In this document: positions 52,561 to 60,980 of the stretch, one piece after another
How the letters are laid out: the number at the start of each line of letters is the position of its first letter
Numbering within the stretch: the stretch's first letter is position 1
Assembly: GCF_040689105.1 (NCBI RefSeq)
Contig: NZ_JBFBVU010000011.1
Coordinates: 1-64,000 of the forward strand
Reading direction: 5' to 3'
DNA length: 64,000 nt
Source: Meridianimarinicoccus marinus
GTDB lineage: Bacteria; Pseudomonadota; Alphaproteobacteria; Rhodobacterales; Rhodobacteraceae
Notes under the pieces: generated by a model
Databases searched by the model: none
What the model was told of the DNA's origin: nothing
Seen by the model: only the letters and a program-made list of their open reading frames with translations
Position numbers and translations under genes: made by a program

Positions 52561-53565
52561 TCAGGTTGTCGCAGGGGCAGGGGCAGGGGGCGGGGCGGCG
52601 AACAGCCGCCCGTCGTGCAGGGCGCGCCCGGTTTGCACCAGCAGCCAGACGATCAACCCCGCAAGCGCCAGCGTCAGCCCGTTGCCAAGCCAGACGAGGG
52701 CCGGAATTTCAAGGCGGCTGCCGATGCGCAGGCAAGCCGCGGCCAGCGCCGCCCAGGGAAAGGTCAGCCCCCAATGCGGCAGGCCAAACGGCTGTTTCAG
52801 GTAGATCGGCATGCGCACCGCGACCAGCAGGGCAAAGCTCAGCCCCATGCCCAGAAGGATCAGCGCCACCGTGTCGACGGCCCCGGTCACCGACATCCAG
52901 GCCGCAGCACCAACCGACGGGGGGGCGACGAGGATGGCCAGCGTCGGGCGCAGCGGCGCCGGTGGCGGGCCAAGGGTCAGCAGGCGCAGGAACACCAGCG
53001 GCAGAAGCATCAGCCAGAAGGCCAGACCCGCCGCGAAGAACACCCATGAGATCATTTCATATCCCAATTGTCCGCCGCCGATCGGGGCGACGATATTGCC
53101 CACCGCCGGGATGAACCAGGCGGGCGAGACCTGCGCCAGTTGAAACTCGCGCGCGCCGGTCCAGGCCGACAGGACACCCAGGCTCAGCCCGGCCTGCGCC
53201 ACGGCCCCGAGGATCCAGATCCAGCGCGCCAGACCGGGCAGCAGCGGGATCAGCGCGGTTCCGGCCAGCATCGTGGCAATGGCAATGGCGGGAAAGAACA
53301 CCAGTTGCAGCGGAGTGTTCCAATCGGCCACGACCGCCGCGCGGTGGCGCAGAAACTTCCGGCCATAGCCGCCAAGCGCCCCCAGCAGGCCTGCCAGCCC
53401 CAGCAGCACAAAGGGCCAAGACAGCGCCGGGCTTGCGCCCATGCCGGCAAGGCTGGCCTGCACCGCCAGGCTCAGGCCGAACAGCCCCATGACGGCGGGA
53501 AAGAGGCCGATGGGCCAGCGGGCCAGACGATCGACGGGCGGGGCAGAGGGCGTAGGCTCGGTCAT
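52561..53565 (-). CDS. TehA/SLAC1-type (voltage-dependent anion channel family) membrane protein (334 aa)
   Basis: Ten-helix membrane protein of the TDT/SLAC1 family (tellurite resistance, C4-dicarboxylate or anion transport). Signature segments include PIGLFPAVMGLFGLSLAVQ at residue 18, VSPAWFIPAVGNIVAPIGG, GLPHWGLTFPWAALAAACLR. ATG at 53565 begins a hydrophilic N-terminus (MTEPTPSAPP); the longer frame to 53835 overlaps mutY and is ignored. Ribosome site is weak. Substrate not determinable from sequence. Confidence 0.85.
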   Translation of the reverse strand: MTEPTPSAPPVDRLARWPIGLFPAVMGLFGLSLAVQASLAGMGASPALSWPFVLLGLAGLLGALGGYGRKFLRHRAAVVADWNTPLQLVFFPAIAIATMLAGTALIPLLPGLARWIWILGAVAQAGLSLGVLSAWTGAREFQLAQVSPAWFIPAVGNIVAPIGGGQLGYEMISWVFFAAGLAFWLMLLPLVFLRLLTLGPPPAPLRPTLAILVAPPSVGAAAWMSVTGAVDTVALILLGMGLSFALLVAVRMPIYLKQPFGLPHWGLTFPWAALAAACLRIGSRLEIPALVWLGNGLTLALAGLIVWLLVQTGRALHDGRLFAAPPPAPAPATT

Positions 53566-53644
53566 GGGATGCACGGCTTTCCTTGAATATGTTCTGCCAT
53601 AGCAAGGGCGCCCCCCGCTTCGCCAGTGTCCGAATTGCCTCGGG

Positions 53645-54709
53645 TCAGTCCGAGGCGTCGAACCAGTCGCGCGACAGGTGATACGCCTTGGCCATGACGG
53701 TGGGCAGATCGTTGGGATCGAAGGTGTCGCCCGCGATGAACTGCCCGCGTGCTGGCGTGCTGGCCTCGGGCAGATGCGCCACCTGGAGTTGCAGGCGCAG
53801 GTGGAAATGCGTGAAGGTATGACGCACTTCGCCATTCAGGGGTGTCCAGCGTCCAGGTGCCGGGGGCGGCACCGCCGCAGGATTTTCGGACCAGCCGCTG
53901 CCGGGCCATCCCAACATGCCGCCCAACAGACCCGAGGGCGGGCGACGTTCCAGCAGCCACGCCCCATCGGCTCGACGCCCGACAAAAGCGGTGCCCAGCC
54001 GGATCGGCTTGGGCGCCTTGCGGGTCTTGCGCGGCAGCTCGGCGGCGATGCCCAGGGCGTGGGCGGCACAATCCGTCCGCCACGGGCAGAGGCCGCAGGC
54101 CGGATTGCGCGGTGTGCAGATCGTGGCGCCCAGATCCATCACCGCCTGCGCGTAGTCTCCGCAGCGGTCCGGAGGTGTCAGGGTGGTCGCCAGCGCGGTC
54201 AGCTCAGGCTTCGCGGCGGGCAGCGGGGTCTGCACCGCGTGCAGGCGCGCCATTACCCGCTCCACATTGCCGTCGACCACCGTCGCGGGCTGGTCGAAGG
54301 CGATGGCGGCAATTGCGGCCGAGGTGTAGGGGCCGATCCCCGGCAGCGCCTGCAAACCCTCGCGGGTGTCGGGAAATCGACCACCCAGTTCGTTGGCCAC
54401 CACTCGGGCGCATTTCAACAGGTTGCGGGCGCGGGCGTAATAGCCCAGCCCGGCCCAGGCGGCCATCACGTCCTCGTCCCGGGCGGCGGCCAGATCCTGA
54501 ACTCGCGGCCAGCGCGATGTGAAAGTGTCGAAATAGGCCTTTACGGCCGCCACGGTGGTTTGCTGCAGCATGACCTCGGACAGCCAGACACGGTAGGGAT
54601 CGGCGCGCCGCCCCAGCCGCGACTGGTCCGGCGGCACGCGCCATGGCAGCGCACGGGCATGGGTGTCGTACCAGTCCAGCAGACGGGCAGAGAGAACATG
54701 GTCACACAA
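53645..54709 (-). CDS. mutY: A/G-specific adenine DNA glycosylase MutY (354 aa)
   Basis: Base-excision repair glycosylase that removes adenine opposite 8-oxoguanine. HhH domain: catalytic Glu45 (VWLSEVMLQQT), LPGIGPYTSAAIAA and catalytic Asp146 (VVDGNVERV). The 4Fe-4S cluster ligands are Cys198, Cys205, Cys208 and Cys214 (spacing 6-2-5). The C-terminal NUDIX-like 8-oxoG recognition domain covers about 225-345 (LLERRPPSGLLGGMLGWPGS, FTHFHLRLQL). The start is probably TTG at 54709. It is divergent from the DUF721 gene. Confidence 0.96.
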   Translation of the reverse strand: MCDHVLSARLLDWYDTHARALPWRVPPDQSRLGRRADPYRVWLSEVMLQQTTVAAVKAYFDTFTSRWPRVQDLAAARDEDVMAAWAGLGYYARARNLLKCARVVANELGGRFPDTREGLQALPGIGPYTSAAIAAIAFDQPATVVDGNVERVMARLHAVQTPLPAAKPELTALATTLTPPDRCGDYAQAVMDLGATICTPRNPACGLCPWRTDCAAHALGIAAELPRKTRKAPKPIRLGTAFVGRRADGAWLLERRPPSGLLGGMLGWPGSGWSENPAAVPPPAPGRWTPLNGEVRHTFTHFHLRLQLQVAHLPEASTPARGQFIAGDTFDPNDLPTVMAKAYHLSRDWFDASD

Positions 54710-54790
54710 CTGTCAGGCGGCTCCTGCGGTTTGGGTCTGGTCCTTGGATACAGCTCAGTTAGGATGGCGCGCGAAAGCGGACAGGGCCTG

Positions 54791-55351
54791 ATGTCGAAAA
54801 CCGGATACAATGGCAAGCGCAAGCGGCGATGGAGCAAGGGATTTTCCCAGGCCGGTGGCCTTGTGCAGCCGCAGATCAAGCGCGCCAGTGAAAGCCGTGG
54901 CTTTGCGGTCAGCCGCCTTGTCACCCATTGGGCCGAGGTGGTCGGCCCCGACATTGCCCGCCTGTGCCGTCCGGTCAAGGTCGGCTATGCGCGACAGGGC
55001 ATGGGCGCGACCCTGACCTTGCTGGCGCGCGGCGCCGCCGGGCCGATGCTGCAACCGCAATTGCCGGCGATCCGGGACCGGGTGAATGCCTGCTACGGCT
55101 ATAACGCCGTGTCCCAGATCCGCATCACCCAAACCGCCACCACCGGCTTTGGCGAGGGGCAGGCGGGCTTTGACGGCCCGGCCCGGCGTCCCGACCCCAG
55201 GCCCGCATCGCCCGACCCCGAGGCGCAGGCGCGCGGTGCGGAAGTGGCGGAAGAGATTTCTGATCCCGGTTTGCGCGCGGCGCTGGCCGGACTTGGCGCG
55301 CGTGTTCATGCGCGCCGCAATCCCCAAGGAGACCCTGATGCTTCGTCGTGA
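54791..55351 (+). CDS. DUF721 / DciA-like protein (186 aa)
   Basis: Protein with a DUF721 core near the N-terminus: RRWSKGFSQAGGLVQPQIKR, SRLVTHWAEVVGPDIARLCR, ATLTLLARGAAGPMLQPQLP, NACYGYNAVSQIRI. DciA-type DUF721 proteins help load the DnaB helicase in bacteria lacking DnaC. The rest is a disordered Pro/Ala-rich linker and a short helix. ATG at 54791 is chosen; an upstream ATG at 54764 is possible. It ends 14 bases inside the dsbA-like gene. Confidence 0.82.
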   Translation: MSKTGYNGKRKRRWSKGFSQAGGLVQPQIKRASESRGFAVSRLVTHWAEVVGPDIARLCRPVKVGYARQGMGATLTLLARGAAGPMLQPQLPAIRDRVNACYGYNAVSQIRITQTATTGFGEGQAGFDGPARRPDPRPASPDPEAQARGAEVAEEISDPGLRAALAGLGARVHARRNPQGDPDASS

Positions 55352-55958
55352 TTTTCTGGCCAATGGCCTCGTTTCCGTGACCGCCCTGGCGGCCGGTCTT
55401 GGTCTTGCCGGTCCCGCCCTTGCCGAGATTACCGAGATCGAGGACATGGTTCTGGGTGATCCGGACGCGCCGGTAACGGTGATCGAATACGCGTCCTTCA
55501 CTTGCCCCCATTGTGCCAATTTCCACGCCACCACCTTCAAGGACCTGAAGAAGACCTACATCGACACCGGCAAGGTGCGCTTCATCCATCGCGAGGTGTA
55601 TTTCGACCGATATGGCCTGTGGGCGTCGATGGTGGCGCGCTGTGGCGGCGAGATGCGGTATTTCGGCGTGGCCGACTTGGTCTATACCGGTCAGCGTGAG
55701 TGGACACAGGGCGAGCCTGCCCAGATTGCCGAAAACCTGCGCCGCATCGGACGTACCGCCGGGCTGAGCAACGACCAGCTGGACGCCTGCCTGCAAGACG
55801 CCGAGAAGGCGCAGGCGCTGGTGGCGTGGAACGATGCCAACACCAAGGCCGACGGCATTTCGGGAACCCCGTCCTTCGTGATCGAGGGCGAGTTGTATTC
55901 CAACATGAACTACGACGATTTCGCGGCCCTTCTGGACGAGAAGCTCGCGGCGAAATAA
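55338..55958 (+). CDS. DsbA-family thiol:disulfide oxidoreductase (206 aa)
   Basis: Thioredoxin-fold protein acting in the periplasm. The active site is CPHC at residues 56-59 (YASFTCPHCANFH), and the cis-Pro loop is GTPSFVIEG. The N-terminus MLRRDFLANG with a hydrophobic run ending ALA has Arg-Arg-x-Phe-Leu, close to the twin-arginine consensus, so Tat export is possible. It resembles DsbA/BdbD-type proteins (often named DsbA-like in this order). AAGGAG precedes the ATG. It overlaps the DUF721 gene end by 14 bases, so the two are coupled. Confidence 0.9.
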   Translation: MLRRDFLANGLVSVTALAAGLGLAGPALAEITEIEDMVLGDPDAPVTVIEYASFTCPHCANFHATTFKDLKKTYIDTGKVRFIHREVYFDRYGLWASMVARCGGEMRYFGVADLVYTGQREWTQGEPAQIAENLRRIGRTAGLSNDQLDACLQDAEKAQALVAWNDANTKADGISGTPSFVIEGELYSNMNYDDFAALLDEKLAAK

Positions 55959-55976
55959 CCGGCAGGCCGCGCCGGG

Positions 55977-56978
55977 CTATCGAGCCTTGCGCGGCAGCCG
56001 GTCCAGCGCTTCGGACAGGGCGGCCTCATCGGTGAAGCTCAGCCGCACCGGCAGGGCCAGAACCTGCCCGCGCATCCGGTCGGGCAGGCGCACCGCATCC
56101 TTTTCCGTGGTCACCAGTTGCAGGCCCCGCGCCCTGGCCTCGGTTTCCAGCCGGGTCAGCAGGGCTGGTGACAGGGCCTGATGATCTGCCAGCGGCACGG
56201 TCTGCACCAGATCTGCCCCGAGGCTGCGCAGAGTGCGGAAGAATTTCTCGGGGATGCCGATGCCCGCGAAGGCCAGCACCCGCAGCCCTTGCCATGTCAT
56301 GCCGGTTTGCAACGGTTCCAGATGTGCGCGGACCCGTGGCACCGGGATCTGTGCCGCCCATTGTGCATCGAACGCCGCCTGATCGTCTTCGGCCCCAATG
56401 GACAGCAGCAGGTCGGCCCGCGCCAGTCCGGTCGCCACCGGTTCGCGCAAAGGGCCCGCCGGGATCGTACGGCCATTGCCAAAGCCCGCGCGCGCATCGA
56501 CCACGACAATGGACAGATCCTTGGCCAGTGAGGGATTCTGGAATCCATCGTCCAGAATGATCGCATCCGCCCCGCTGGCGACCGCCAGTTGGGCGCCCTC
56601 GGCCCGGTCGCGGGCCACGAAGGTGGGGGCGAAGGCGGACAACAGCAGCGGTTCGTCCCCGACCTGCGTGCTGGTGTGGCGGCGGTCATCCACCTGCAAG
56701 GGGCCGGTTTCCGATCCGCCGTGGCCCCGGCTGACGATGGCTACAGACAGCCCGCGCGCGCGCAACCGTTCCACAAGGGCCATGACAGTGGGGGTCTTGC
56801 CGGTGCCGCCGGCGTTCAGGTTGCCGACGCAGATCACCGGGACCGACAGGCGCTGCGGCGTGCCCTTGCGCAACCGCCGCGCCGTACCTGCCGCATACAG
56901 CGCGCCCAGCGGGGCCAGCATCCGGGCCTGCCAGCCGGGGCGTTCGGGCGGGGCCTGCCAGAACCGTGGCGCCTGCAT
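55977..56978 (-). CDS. lpxK: Tetraacyldisaccharide 4'-kinase LpxK (333 aa)
   Basis: Phosphorylates the 4' position of the lipid A disaccharide precursor at the inner membrane. Walker A GGTGKT lies at residues 57-62 (CVGNLNAGGTGKTP), followed by AIVSRGHGG, the conserved DGFQNPSL and GPLREP. The N-terminal segment contains the membrane-binding helix. Full length for the family. Its ATG overlaps the stop of waaA (TGATG), so the lipid A kinase and Kdo transferase are co-translated. Confidence 0.95.
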   Translation of the reverse strand: MQAPRFWQAPPERPGWQARMLAPLGALYAAGTARRLRKGTPQRLSVPVICVGNLNAGGTGKTPTVMALVERLRARGLSVAIVSRGHGGSETGPLQVDDRRHTSTQVGDEPLLLSAFAPTFVARDRAEGAQLAVASGADAIILDDGFQNPSLAKDLSIVVVDARAGFGNGRTIPAGPLREPVATGLARADLLLSIGAEDDQAAFDAQWAAQIPVPRVRAHLEPLQTGMTWQGLRVLAFAGIGIPEKFFRTLRSLGADLVQTVPLADHQALSPALLTRLETEARARGLQLVTTEKDAVRLPDRMRGQVLALPVRLSFTDEAALSEALDRLPRKAR

Positions 56979-58288
56979 CAGGGGGTGTCCTTGCCATCCG
57001 GGCGGGCGGGCGCGCCGGGCAGATGATCCAGGATCAGCGCGAGCGCCTTGTCAGTGACATCCGCGCCGCTGGAGCTGATTTCCCAGGCTGCATAGGCCAT
57101 GGGTGCCCGAAGGTCGGGGCGTATCAGATCGGTGACCGCCTGCGCCAGCTCGCGCGCGTCGGTGACCTCACGCGCGCCGCCGAAGGCCCCCAGTCGCTGA
57201 TAGATGTCGCGGAAGTTGCGCACATGCGGCCCGTGGATGATGGCCGAGCCGAGGGCGGCGGGTTCGAACGGGTTGTGGCCGCCGATATCGACCAGCGAGC
57301 CGCCCACGAAGCTGAGCGGGGCGAGGCGGTACCACAAGCCCATCTCGCCCAGCGTGTCGGCCAGCAGAACCTGGGTGTCGGGGGCAGGATCCTGTCCGGT
57401 GCTGCGCCGCGTGACGCTGAAGCCCGCGGCCTGCGCCAGGGTCTGCACCTCGTCGCCGCGCTCGGGGTGGCGGGGCACCAGGATCAGCAGCAGCCGATGG
57501 GAGCCGCGACGGGCGGTGCGATGGGCGTCCAGCACCTGCGTTTCCTCGCCGGGATGGGTGGAGGCCGCGACCCAGACCGGACGGTCGCCGATCAGCTTGT
57601 CTAGCCGCGACCGTTCGGCCTCGTCGCAGGGCGGCGGCGGGGTGCCTTCCTTGAGGGTGCCGGTGACGGCCAGCTTCTCGCGCGGCAGGCCCATGCGCCG
57701 CAGGGCTGCGGCGGTGCGGTCGTCCTGCGCCTGCACGGCAGTGAAACAGCGCATCAACGCGCGTGCCGTGCCGGGCATCCAGCGCCAGCGCCGGGCCGAG
57801 CGCGCCGACATGCGGGCGTTCAGCAGCAACAGCGGGATGCCGCGACCGTTGGTTTCCGTCAGCAGCGCGGGCCAAAGCTCGCTTTCCGTCCAGATCGCCA
57901 GATCCGGTCGCCAGTGATCGAGGAAGCGGCGGACGAAGGCACGGAAGTCGATGGGAATGAACTGATGCGTGGTGCGTGGCGGCAGGCGGGCGGCGAGGAT
58001 ATCGGCCGAGGTCACGGTGCCGGTGGTGATCAGGAAGCTCAGCTCGGGATCGGTTTCCCCCAACCGCTTGATGACTTCCAGAAGGGACAGGGATTCGCCC
58101 ACCGAGGCGGCGTGCAGCCAGACCAGCCGGCCCTCGGGGCGCGGCACCGAGGCACCGCCCTTGCGTTCCTCGATCCGGGCGGCGGATTCGCGGCCATCGG
58201 CCAGGCGCCGGGCCAGCAGCCGGTTGCCATAGCCGGTGGCATGGGAGGAAAACGCCAGATAGGCGCAAAGGGCAGGCGTGAAGCCCAT
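56978..58288 (-). CDS. waaA: 3-deoxy-D-manno-octulosonic acid (Kdo) transferase WaaA/KdtA (436 aa)
   Basis: Adds Kdo to lipid A. GT-B fold with the catalytic Glu65 in WLHAASVGESLSLL, TTGTVTSADILAARLP, IWTESELWPALLTE in the N-domain, and ASTHPGEETQVLDAHR, PLSFVGGSLVDIGGHNPFEP, SAIIHGPHVRNFRDIYQ in the C-domain. The N-terminal membrane segment is short and the start is uncertain. Overlaps lpxK by one base. A DUF4170 gene lies eight bases upstream on the same strand. Confidence 0.95.
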   Translation of the reverse strand: MGFTPALCAYLAFSSHATGYGNRLLARRLADGRESAARIEERKGGASVPRPEGRLVWLHAASVGESLSLLEVIKRLGETDPELSFLITTGTVTSADILAARLPPRTTHQFIPIDFRAFVRRFLDHWRPDLAIWTESELWPALLTETNGRGIPLLLLNARMSARSARRWRWMPGTARALMRCFTAVQAQDDRTAAALRRMGLPREKLAVTGTLKEGTPPPPCDEAERSRLDKLIGDRPVWVAASTHPGEETQVLDAHRTARRGSHRLLLILVPRHPERGDEVQTLAQAAGFSVTRRSTGQDPAPDTQVLLADTLGEMGLWYRLAPLSFVGGSLVDIGGHNPFEPAALGSAIIHGPHVRNFRDIYQRLGAFGGAREVTDARELAQAVTDLIRPDLRAPMAYAAWEISSSGADVTDKALALILDHLPGAPARPDGKDTP

Positions 58289-58296
58289 GGGCGGGC

Positions 58297-58542
58297 TCAG
58301 TCGCCCAGTTCTTCGGTCGATGAGGCCGCCAGTTCTTCATCCCGCAGGCGGTGAATATGGGCGATGAAATAGCGGGTATGGGCATTGTCCACGGTGCGCT
58401 GCGCGGCCGATTTCCAGGCGTCATAGGCGCTTTTGTAATCCGGGAACATGCCGACGATGTCGATGTTGTCCACATCCTTGAACTGGGTTTTGGACGGGTC
58501 GACGAGTTCGCCGCCGAAGACGAGATGCAGCCGCTGGGCCAT
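58297..58542 (-). CDS. DUF4170 family protein (81 aa)
   Basis: Small soluble protein, MAQRLHLVFGGELVDPSKTQ, IVGMFPDYKSAYDAWKSAAQ and NAHTRYFIAHIHRL, which is the complete DUF4170 pattern. The family is nearly confined to alphaproteobacteria and typically sits next to waaA and lpxK, as here. Function unknown; location suggests a link to lipid A assembly. The ribosome site is weak (AAAGG). Confidence 0.88.
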   Translation of the reverse strand: MAQRLHLVFGGELVDPSKTQFKDVDNIDIVGMFPDYKSAYDAWKSAAQRTVDNAHTRYFIAHIHRLRDEELAASSTEELGD

Positions 58543-58623
58543 GGGACAAGCCTTTGTGATTTCGGTTTGGGCGACCATTGTGCATTTGCGGCACAGGGTC
58601 AAGAAGTGGGCGGGTCGCAGGGC

Positions 58624-58689
58624 CGGGAACGGGCTTGGAAACGGGGTTGGAAACGGTCTGGAAAACGTATGGCTGGCGTATGGCTGGCG
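58624..58689. repeat. Short imperfect tandem repeats upstream of the DUF4170 gene
   Basis: About four copies of a 12-base unit (GGAAACGGGGTT and variants) from 58624 to 58667, then a direct double copy of GTATGGCTGGC. Noncoding on both strands. Looks like slippage-prone spacer DNA. Confidence 0.6.
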
Positions 58690-58692
58690 ACG

Positions 58693-58730
58693 GGCCGCCT
58701 CCGGCGGGAGTATTTGAGACAAGAAAAAGG
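58693..58730. repeat. Extragenic hairpin element after the CysQ-like gene
   Basis: GGCCGCCTCCGGCGGGAG followed by TATTTGAGACAAGAAAAA; the first part folds as CCGCC/GGCGG. From memory, very similar short elements (CCTCCGGCGGGAGTATTT) recur downstream of genes in Rhodobacteraceae genomes. It may act as a terminator or be a dispersed repeat. Confidence 0.55.
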
Positions 58731-58736
58731 GAAGGG

Positions 58737-59534
58737 TCAGCCCAGTTGATGCATCAGCGCCCCGTGGATGGCCGGGCCGCCGGCGATCAGGCCGGAGGAG
58801 ACCGGATGTTCGGTGTTGAAGCGCAGCGCGTGGCCGTGGCGGTCGGAGACGCGGGCGCCGGCCTCGGTCGCGATCAGGCTGCCGGCGGCGATGTCCCATT
58901 CCCAGGTGTCGCGGAACACCAGCATGGCATCGAAGCGGCCCTCGGCCACCAGACCCAGGCGGTAGGCCAGCGAGGGGCGGTAGTGGCGCCGGACCGGCGG
59001 CAGGCCGTGGGGCCAGTATTTCGAGGCCAGGCTGAATTTGTTGGCCAGAAGCGTCGCGCCGTCCAGCGCGGCGCGCGGGCTGGCGGTCAGCGGCGCGCCG
59101 TTCAGCCAGGCACCGCCGCCCAGGGTGGCGGTGAAGGTGAAGCCGCGCTCGGGCATGTGGACGGCCCCGGCGATGACCTGGCCGCGATGGGCCACGGCTA
59201 GCGAATGCGCCCAACTGCCGCTGCCTTGCAGGAACGACCGCGTGCCGTCGATCGGGTCGATGATGAACACCGTGTCGCGGTCAAGACGCTCGGTGTTGTC
59301 GGGGGTTTCCTCGCTGAGCCAGCCATAGCCGGGACGGGCCGCCTGCAGGGTTTCGGCGAGGTAGCTGTTGACCGCGTAATCGGCCTCGGTCACCGGTCCG
59401 GCGCCGGGCTTTTCCCAGGTTTTCGGGTCGCGACGGAAGAATTGCAGGGCAATCTCGCCGGCGTGTTCGGCCGCCCGGCACAGCAGCGCCAGATCCTCCT
59501 GCGCGGTCGGGGTCCGCGTGTCAGGCGCCGGCAA
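58737..59534 (-). CDS. cysQ: Inositol-monophosphatase/CysQ-family phosphatase (265 aa)
   Basis: Mg-dependent phosphatase, likely 3'(2'),5'-bisphosphate nucleotidase that recycles PAP in sulfate assimilation. Signature: EADYAVNSYLAETL, WLSEETPDN, IIDPIDGTRSF (Asp93, Asp96), and late WEWDIAAGSLIATEAGARVS. The start is TTG at 59534, which has GGAGG nine bases upstream and overlaps the pmbA stop. CysQ versus a generic inositol phosphatase cannot be fully separated. Confidence 0.85.
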   Translation of the reverse strand: MPAPDTRTPTAQEDLALLCRAAEHAGEIALQFFRRDPKTWEKPGAGPVTEADYAVNSYLAETLQAARPGYGWLSEETPDNTERLDRDTVFIIDPIDGTRSFLQGSGSWAHSLAVAHRGQVIAGAVHMPERGFTFTATLGGGAWLNGAPLTASPRAALDGATLLANKFSLASKYWPHGLPPVRRHYRPSLAYRLGLVAEGRFDAMLVFRDTWEWDIAAGSLIATEAGARVSDRHGHALRFNTEHPVSSGLIAGGPAIHGALMHQLG

Positions 59535-60870
59535 GGGTCATGCCCTCCACCAGAAGCGAGGGGACCACGCGGCTGAGGTGCGGGCGCGCGTCATTGGCCG
59601 GTATCAGGCGGCCCAGCATGTCGCGCAGGTTGCCCGCGATGGTGCATTCGTTGACCGGGTAGGCGGGCACGCCGTTTTCGATCCAGAGGCCGGAAGCGCC
59701 GCGCGAATAGTCGCCCGTGGTGGGGTTGATGGTGGCACCGATCAGCCCGGTGACCAGCAGGCCGGTGCCCATCTGGGCCATCAGCTCGGCCGGGGTCTGC
59801 GCGCCCTGTGTCAGGGCGACATTGGTCACGCTGGGGCTGGGCGGCGAGGACGGACCGCGTGCTGCGCTGGCGGTGCTGGACAGGCCCAGCCGGCGCGCCG
59901 TGGCCAGGTCCAGCGTCCAGCCCTGCAACACGCCGTCCCTGACGATGGCGCGCGGGGTGGCGGCCAGCCCTTCGGCATCGAAGGGGCGCGAAGAATGGCC
60001 GCGACGCTTGCGCGGATCCTCGATCAGGTCGAGCCCGGCGGGCAAGACGGGCTGGTCCAGCGCGTCGCGCAGCCAGGAGGCGCCACGGGCGATGGCGGTG
60101 CCGTTCACCGCGCCCAGCAGGTGGCCGATCAGCGTGGCCGCGATGCGTTCGTCGAACAGCACCGGGTAGCTGCCGGTCTTCGGCTGGCGCGCCCCGGCGC
60201 GGGCGAGGGTCCGTTCGGCGGCGGTGGTGCCGATCTCTTCGGGGCTGAGCAGGTCGGCGGCGTAGACGCGCATGTCGCCGAAATGGTCCCGTTCCATCCC
60301 GGTGCCGGTGCCGGTGATGGCGACGCAGGACAGGCCGGTGCCGGTGCGGGTGTAGCCGCCTGAAAACCCGTTGCTGGCGGCCAGATGCACGCGACGGCGG
60401 CTGTAGGTGGCCTGCGCCGAGGACACTTGCGAGATGCCCTGATGCGCCAGCGCGGCGGCCTCGACGCGGCAGGCCAGATCGCGCAGGTGATCGGGGGCGG
60501 GTTCGGCTGCCGGGTCGGCCAGATCAAGGCCCGTGGCATCGCGGTCGCGGCACAGGTCCGCCGGATCGGCCAGCCCGATATGGGGATCCTCGGGGGCTTC
60601 GCGGGCCATGGCGACGGCGCGTTCGGCCATGGCGGCCAGCGTGTTGGGGGAGGTGTCGGAGGCCGACACGCAGGCCTGCCGCTGGCCGACCAGCACGCGC
60701 AGGCCGATGTCGGTGCCCTCAGCGCGTTCGGCCTCTTCCAACGCGGCGTTGCGCACGCCGATAGACAGCGAGGTGCCGTCCAGCGCCAGCGCATCGGCGG
60801 CCTCTGCGCCGGCCTTGCGGGCGGCATCGAGCAGGGCTTGGGTCAGGTCGGAAAGGCGATCCGGGGACAT
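59521..60870 (-). CDS. PmbA/TldE family metalloprotease subunit (449 aa)
   Basis: TldD/TldE-type protein. The sequence has the family layout: KAGAEAADALALDGTSLSIG, RNAALEEAERAEGTDIGLRV, LASNGFSGGYTRTGTGLSC, LDQPVLPAGLDLIEDP, RPFDAEGLAATPRAIVRDGV, MGTGLLVTGLIGATINPTTG and GDYSRGASGLWIENG. TldE/PmbA lacks the zinc-binding HExxxH of TldD, and none is visible here. ATG at 60870 is preferred; the longer frame lacks similarity. Works in peptide maturation or toxin processing with TldD elsewhere. Confidence 0.9.
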   Translation of the reverse strand: MSPDRLSDLTQALLDAARKAGAEAADALALDGTSLSIGVRNAALEEAERAEGTDIGLRVLVGQRQACVSASDTSPNTLAAMAERAVAMAREAPEDPHIGLADPADLCRDRDATGLDLADPAAEPAPDHLRDLACRVEAAALAHQGISQVSSAQATYSRRRVHLAASNGFSGGYTRTGTGLSCVAITGTGTGMERDHFGDMRVYAADLLSPEEIGTTAAERTLARAGARQPKTGSYPVLFDERIAATLIGHLLGAVNGTAIARGASWLRDALDQPVLPAGLDLIEDPRKRRGHSSRPFDAEGLAATPRAIVRDGVLQGWTLDLATARRLGLSSTASAARGPSSPPSPSVTNVALTQGAQTPAELMAQMGTGLLVTGLIGATINPTTGDYSRGASGLWIENGVPAYPVNECTIAGNLRDMLGRLIPANDARPHLSRVVPSLLVEGMTLAGA

Positions 60871-60980
60871 GAGGTTCTTTCGATCGGGCGCAGGGCAGCC
60901 CAAGGCGGCCCCGCGCGGGTCAGGATGCCAGACAGGTAGCGGCTTCGGCCCGGGTTTTCAAACCCGCAGCGCCGCGCCGG

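Noticed and set aside
53678..55351. Long plus-strand frame (557 codons) containing the DUF721 protein
   Set aside because: Only its last 186 codons match a family; the rest lies opposite mutY. The gene is placed at 54791-55351.
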